This document shows, piece after piece, positions 4,717 through 7,041 of a stretch of 7,041 bases of DNA. How positions within the stretch are numbered: position 1 is the first letter of the stretch; each line of letters begins with the position of its first letter. The notes below the pieces were generated by a model. It was not told the origin of the DNA, did not search any database, and worked only from the letters and a program-made list of their open reading frames with translations. Both the position numbers and the translations under genes were made by a program. The DNA comes from Candidatus Pacearchaeota archaeon (GTDB lineage Archaea > Nanoarchaeota > Nanoarchaeia > Pacearchaeales > GW2011-AR1): contig NZER01000423.1 in NCBI GenBank assembly GCA_002690445.1, positions 1 to 7,041 on the forward strand, read 5' to 3'.

Positions 4717-7041
4717 TTGGCGTCCGGCTCCCTATTCTTCATGGTCGAATCCATCTGATGGTCAGGCTATTAATAACCTAGCCTACGGGCAGCGTATGGG
4801 CCTGATGTTGGATTCTCAGGCCAACCGGTTCTTTCAGATAAAGCCTTCGACCATGGTCAATCTGGCACAGTCGAATCTGTCTGATAGCGACATGCTGGAA
4901 ACCATGTTGACGGCTAGTGATCAGGTTGCATTGAATGAGATGAAGGGGTTCATGGAGTCGCTGCCTGAGAGGATGCAGTCCTCTGAGTTCAATCGGCTAC
5001 CTCAGGCGACTAGGAATCTGTTGTCGGGTGCGGGGTATCAGATTCCCGAACCGAAAGAGGATAAGCCTCTGTGGCAGCGTATAGCCACATGGGACTGGCC
5101 GTTGATGCCGGAAGAGTTCCTGTATAGGAATCCGATAATCGGATCAGATACGTTCGCCGGAACAGTCGTAAAGGGGGTGTTGGCTCCGGTTCGGGCGGTC
5201 GGGTTTGCTACCGGCAAGGTTGCTGGTGGCGTTTGGGAACATGGCGTAATGAAGTTGAGTCGGTTCGCTCAACGATTCGGTCGATCCTTAAACTATCTGG
5301 ATGACCTAGAAGACCCGTGGGCGTTTAGTAAGCCTCCAACATGGCGGGAAGCGTGGAACAAGGTCAAACTCGAAAGCGACTCCTTCTCCAAGGAGGCCGT
5401 TGAACATTCGATTGATCTCATCGGTGCTGAAGCAACAATGCTTCTTCGTAAATCTATCTCTGAAGATGGTGTAGCAGGAGTATACGAATACTTCTCTGAA
5501 CAGGCCAAGCAGCAGGGTCGATCTATCGACTGGGCCAATGACCGGTATCTGTCTTGGTATAGGACGCTGACTTCTGCTGATTCCCTAGCCGCTAGAGCGT
5601 CATTGGAGTCTCGCCGTCTGGACTCCTTCCACTATTCGATTCGGAAATACAACCGAAGCAACCTGTTCCTGCCTGATGCGACTCCCGAAAACTTTATGGG
5701 TAAGGCTGTCGGGTTCACCGGGGCGATGGCTACAGAGATCCTGTTTGACCCGACCATGTATATGGGCGGCTTCTATATGAAGATAGTCAAACGTGCCAAG
5801 GCTGGACTTCGTGGTGGCGGTACAGGCCCATTCCAGTTGCATCTGTGGGAAACCATGACGGCTTTGGAACATGCCACAGATCCCGGAACGAAGGTGCCAC
5901 TCGCAGGCTATGGAGCCTTCAGGGAAGGGCTGAGGCAGTACGGCGATGAGGTTATGAAATGGGCGTCAGAACATCGCCAACTACGGACCTTGGGGCTGAT
6001 CAATATAAGCCTCAGGGCACAGGCTCGCGGTCAGAACAACTTGATAAAAGTTATCAATAAGACTTTCGGTGATATAGATGAGATTCAAGACGCAATGCTA
6101 CGGATTAGGGATACCCGTGCAGCAGAAGGGTTACCGGCGCTAGATGCAGCGGTGCTGGAAAGAGAAGCAATGGCGCTTACCGGGAAAGCAAATGATATCG
6201 CAGAGTTGTCGCGTGCAAAACCCGGATTGGATCCGGTGATTCCTCAGATGCTTCAGTGGCATCAGAGGGCACGGGACACCGTTGTTGTTCTGGTTGACGA
6301 TGTGGGAGAAGGGGTAAAACACAAGTTTGTAGATGCTTGGTCTGGCAAGTTGAAGCCCGGTGATGTGATTATCGGATCAGACGGCGGGTACATCACCCTT
6401 GGCGACGATCTACTCTCTCCGATTCCACGGGCTAGTAGAGCCACCGTCCCCACCCTAGCGACACGGGAGGGGTACTGGAAGTTCTTGGGTTCCGGTGAAG
6501 GGCAGATGTCGCTAACTACAACTGGTGGGGGTGTCAACCCTGAGGGGATGTTCTTTCCGGGTATCGGTTATATGGGATCTAAGTGGATTGAAGGCAAGAA
6601 ATATATGCGACGGACTGTCAAGTTTGGTGAGCGAGACAGCGAAATCATGGCGGACATGGCCCGTCTGACTGCCAATTGGATGAAGGGGAAAACAGACTAT
6701 GTGGTGGCACGGGTTATCGCTGATATAGAAGACAATGTTATTACTCTGTCTCGTAAGATCCATGGAGAAGATATCTTTCGGATCCTGAACGAACCGGATG
6801 ATATGGCAGCGTTGGCCTATGCGCGTGCTGCCCAGTTGACTAGTGAGGATCTTGTCCTACTACGGTCACATATGGATGATGTCCAGAAGAATGCCCATCT
6901 CAATATTTTAGAAGACGGTGACTTCTCTGAACTATACAGTTACTACCAAGCCCAAGGGTACGAGTTTGTTAAGAATCCGTTGCCCGGTGGGAAGGCGGTA
7001 GCGTTACGCCGACCTTCATTCCCTGTCCCCTTTAGAGGCGC
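4709..7041 (+). CDS. Very large cysteine-free phage protein, putative internal/ejected virion protein (3'-truncated)
   Basis: The frame from ATG 4709 has no stop to the right edge, giving at least 777 residues. It overlaps the preceding stop by 8 bases. A weak ribosome site (GGAAG, 4692-4696) is 12 bases upstream, so coupling is likely. The N-terminus is MANWRPAPYSSWSNP. Visible parts: Trp-containing helical region (1-145); Gly/Ala/Val-rich amphipathic stretch 146-175 (FAGTVVKGVLAPVRAVGFAT), not hydrophobic enough for a clear membrane span; helical region 210-320; segment 329-360 (MGKAVGFTGAMATEILFDPT, then MYMGGFYMKIV); charged helices 395-520; a short beta-rich patch 522-565 (DTVVVLVDDVGEG and KPGDVIIGSDGGYITLGDD); then mixed helices. 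I find no catalytic motif for lysozyme, protease, kinase or ADP-ribosyltransferase. No cysteine codon occurs in the whole reading. I do not recognise the family. Size, location after the portal and lack of Cys fit an internal or ejection-type virion protein, which is inference. Confidence 0.8.
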   Translation, partial: MANWRPAPYSSWSNPSDGQAINNLAYGQRMGLMLDSQANRFFQIKPSTMVNLAQSNLSDSDMLETMLTASDQVALNEMKGFMESLPERMQSSEFNRLPQATRNLLSGAGYQIPEPKEDKPLWQRIATWDWPLMPEEFLYRNPIIGSDTFAGTVVKGVLAPVRAVGFATGKVAGGVWEHGVMKLSRFAQRFGRSLNYLDDLEDPWAFSKPPTWREAWNKVKLESDSFSKEAVEHSIDLIGAEATMLLRKSISEDGVAGVYEYFSEQAKQQGRSIDWANDRYLSWYRTLTSADSLAARASLESRRLDSFHYSIRKYNRSNLFLPDATPENFMGKAVGFTGAMATEILFDPTMYMGGFYMKIVKRAKAGLRGGGTGPFQLHLWETMTALEHATDPGTKVPLAGYGAFREGLRQYGDEVMKWASEHRQLRTLGLINISLRAQARGQNNLIKVINKTFGDIDEIQDAMLRIRDTRAAEGLPALDAAVLEREAMALTGKANDIAELSRAKPGLDPVIPQMLQWHQRARDTVVVLVDDVGEGVKHKFVDAWSGKLKPGDVIIGSDGGYITLGDDLLSPIPRASRATVPTLATREGYWKFLGSGEGQMSLTTTGGGVNPEGMFFPGIGYMGSKWIEGKKYMRRTVKFGERDSEIMADMARLTANWMKGKTDYVVARVIADIEDNVITLSRKIHGEDIFRILNEPDDMAALAYARAAQLTSEDLVLLRSHMDDVQKNAHLNILEDGDFSELYSYYQAQGYEFVKNPLPGGKAVALRRPSFPVPFRG

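Noticed and set aside
5131..5143. Short palindrome tccgataatcgga
   Set aside because: It has only 6-base arms inside a coding region, with no T-run or partner site, so it is easily chance.
5138..6381. Repeated 11-mer atcggatcaga (5138 and 6371), both encoding part of IIGSD
   Set aside because: There is no similarity around the two copies, and a single short match within 2.3 kb of coding sequence is expected by chance.

Overview
The window looks like part of the late (virion and packaging) gene cluster of a tailed double-stranded DNA bacteriophage (Caudoviricetes). The clearest evidence is a complete large terminase gene followed directly by a complete portal gene. All six genes lie on the + strand and fill essentially the whole window. 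The only gap between genes is 13 bases, and the other junctions overlap by 1 to 8 bases. I see no tRNA, rRNA, IS element, CRISPR array, integrase, host gene, promoter or terminator. Genes in this window end with TAA, TAG and TGA, so the standard bacterial code fits. The host cannot be fixed from the sequence. The portal motif around 'RDPLGVYP' is one I associate with phages of Actinobacteria and with environmental phages, but that is only a hint.

Layout, left to right. (1) Positions 1-482 hold the 3' end of a gene built from six 20-residue Thr/Ala/Gly-rich tandem repeats; its start lies outside the window. (2) Positions 482-760 encode a 92-residue predicted beta-sandwich (Ig-like) protein. 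(3) Positions 774-2498 encode the large terminase, with an ATPase, a nuclease and an extra N-terminal helix-turn-helix. (4) Positions 2498-4306 encode the portal, with a low-complexity Pro/Gln/Gly tail. (5) Positions 4306-4716 encode a 136-residue Pro/Gln/Ala-rich protein with a helical C-terminus. (6) From 4709 to the right edge runs a very large open frame of at least 777 codons that encodes no cysteine at all. It has no stop codon inside the window, so it is 3'-truncated here.

How they work together. The terminase pumps DNA through the portal ring into the prohead and cuts it. The repeat and Ig-like proteins are probably virion surface or fibre-type components. The 136-residue protein and the giant protein occupy the place where a protease, scaffold or capsid gene is often found. 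The giant protein is my best candidate for something little described, possibly an internal or ejected virion protein. The 1-base stop/start overlaps (TAATG, TGATG, TAATG) and the short 8-base overlap suggest one polycistronic message with translational coupling.
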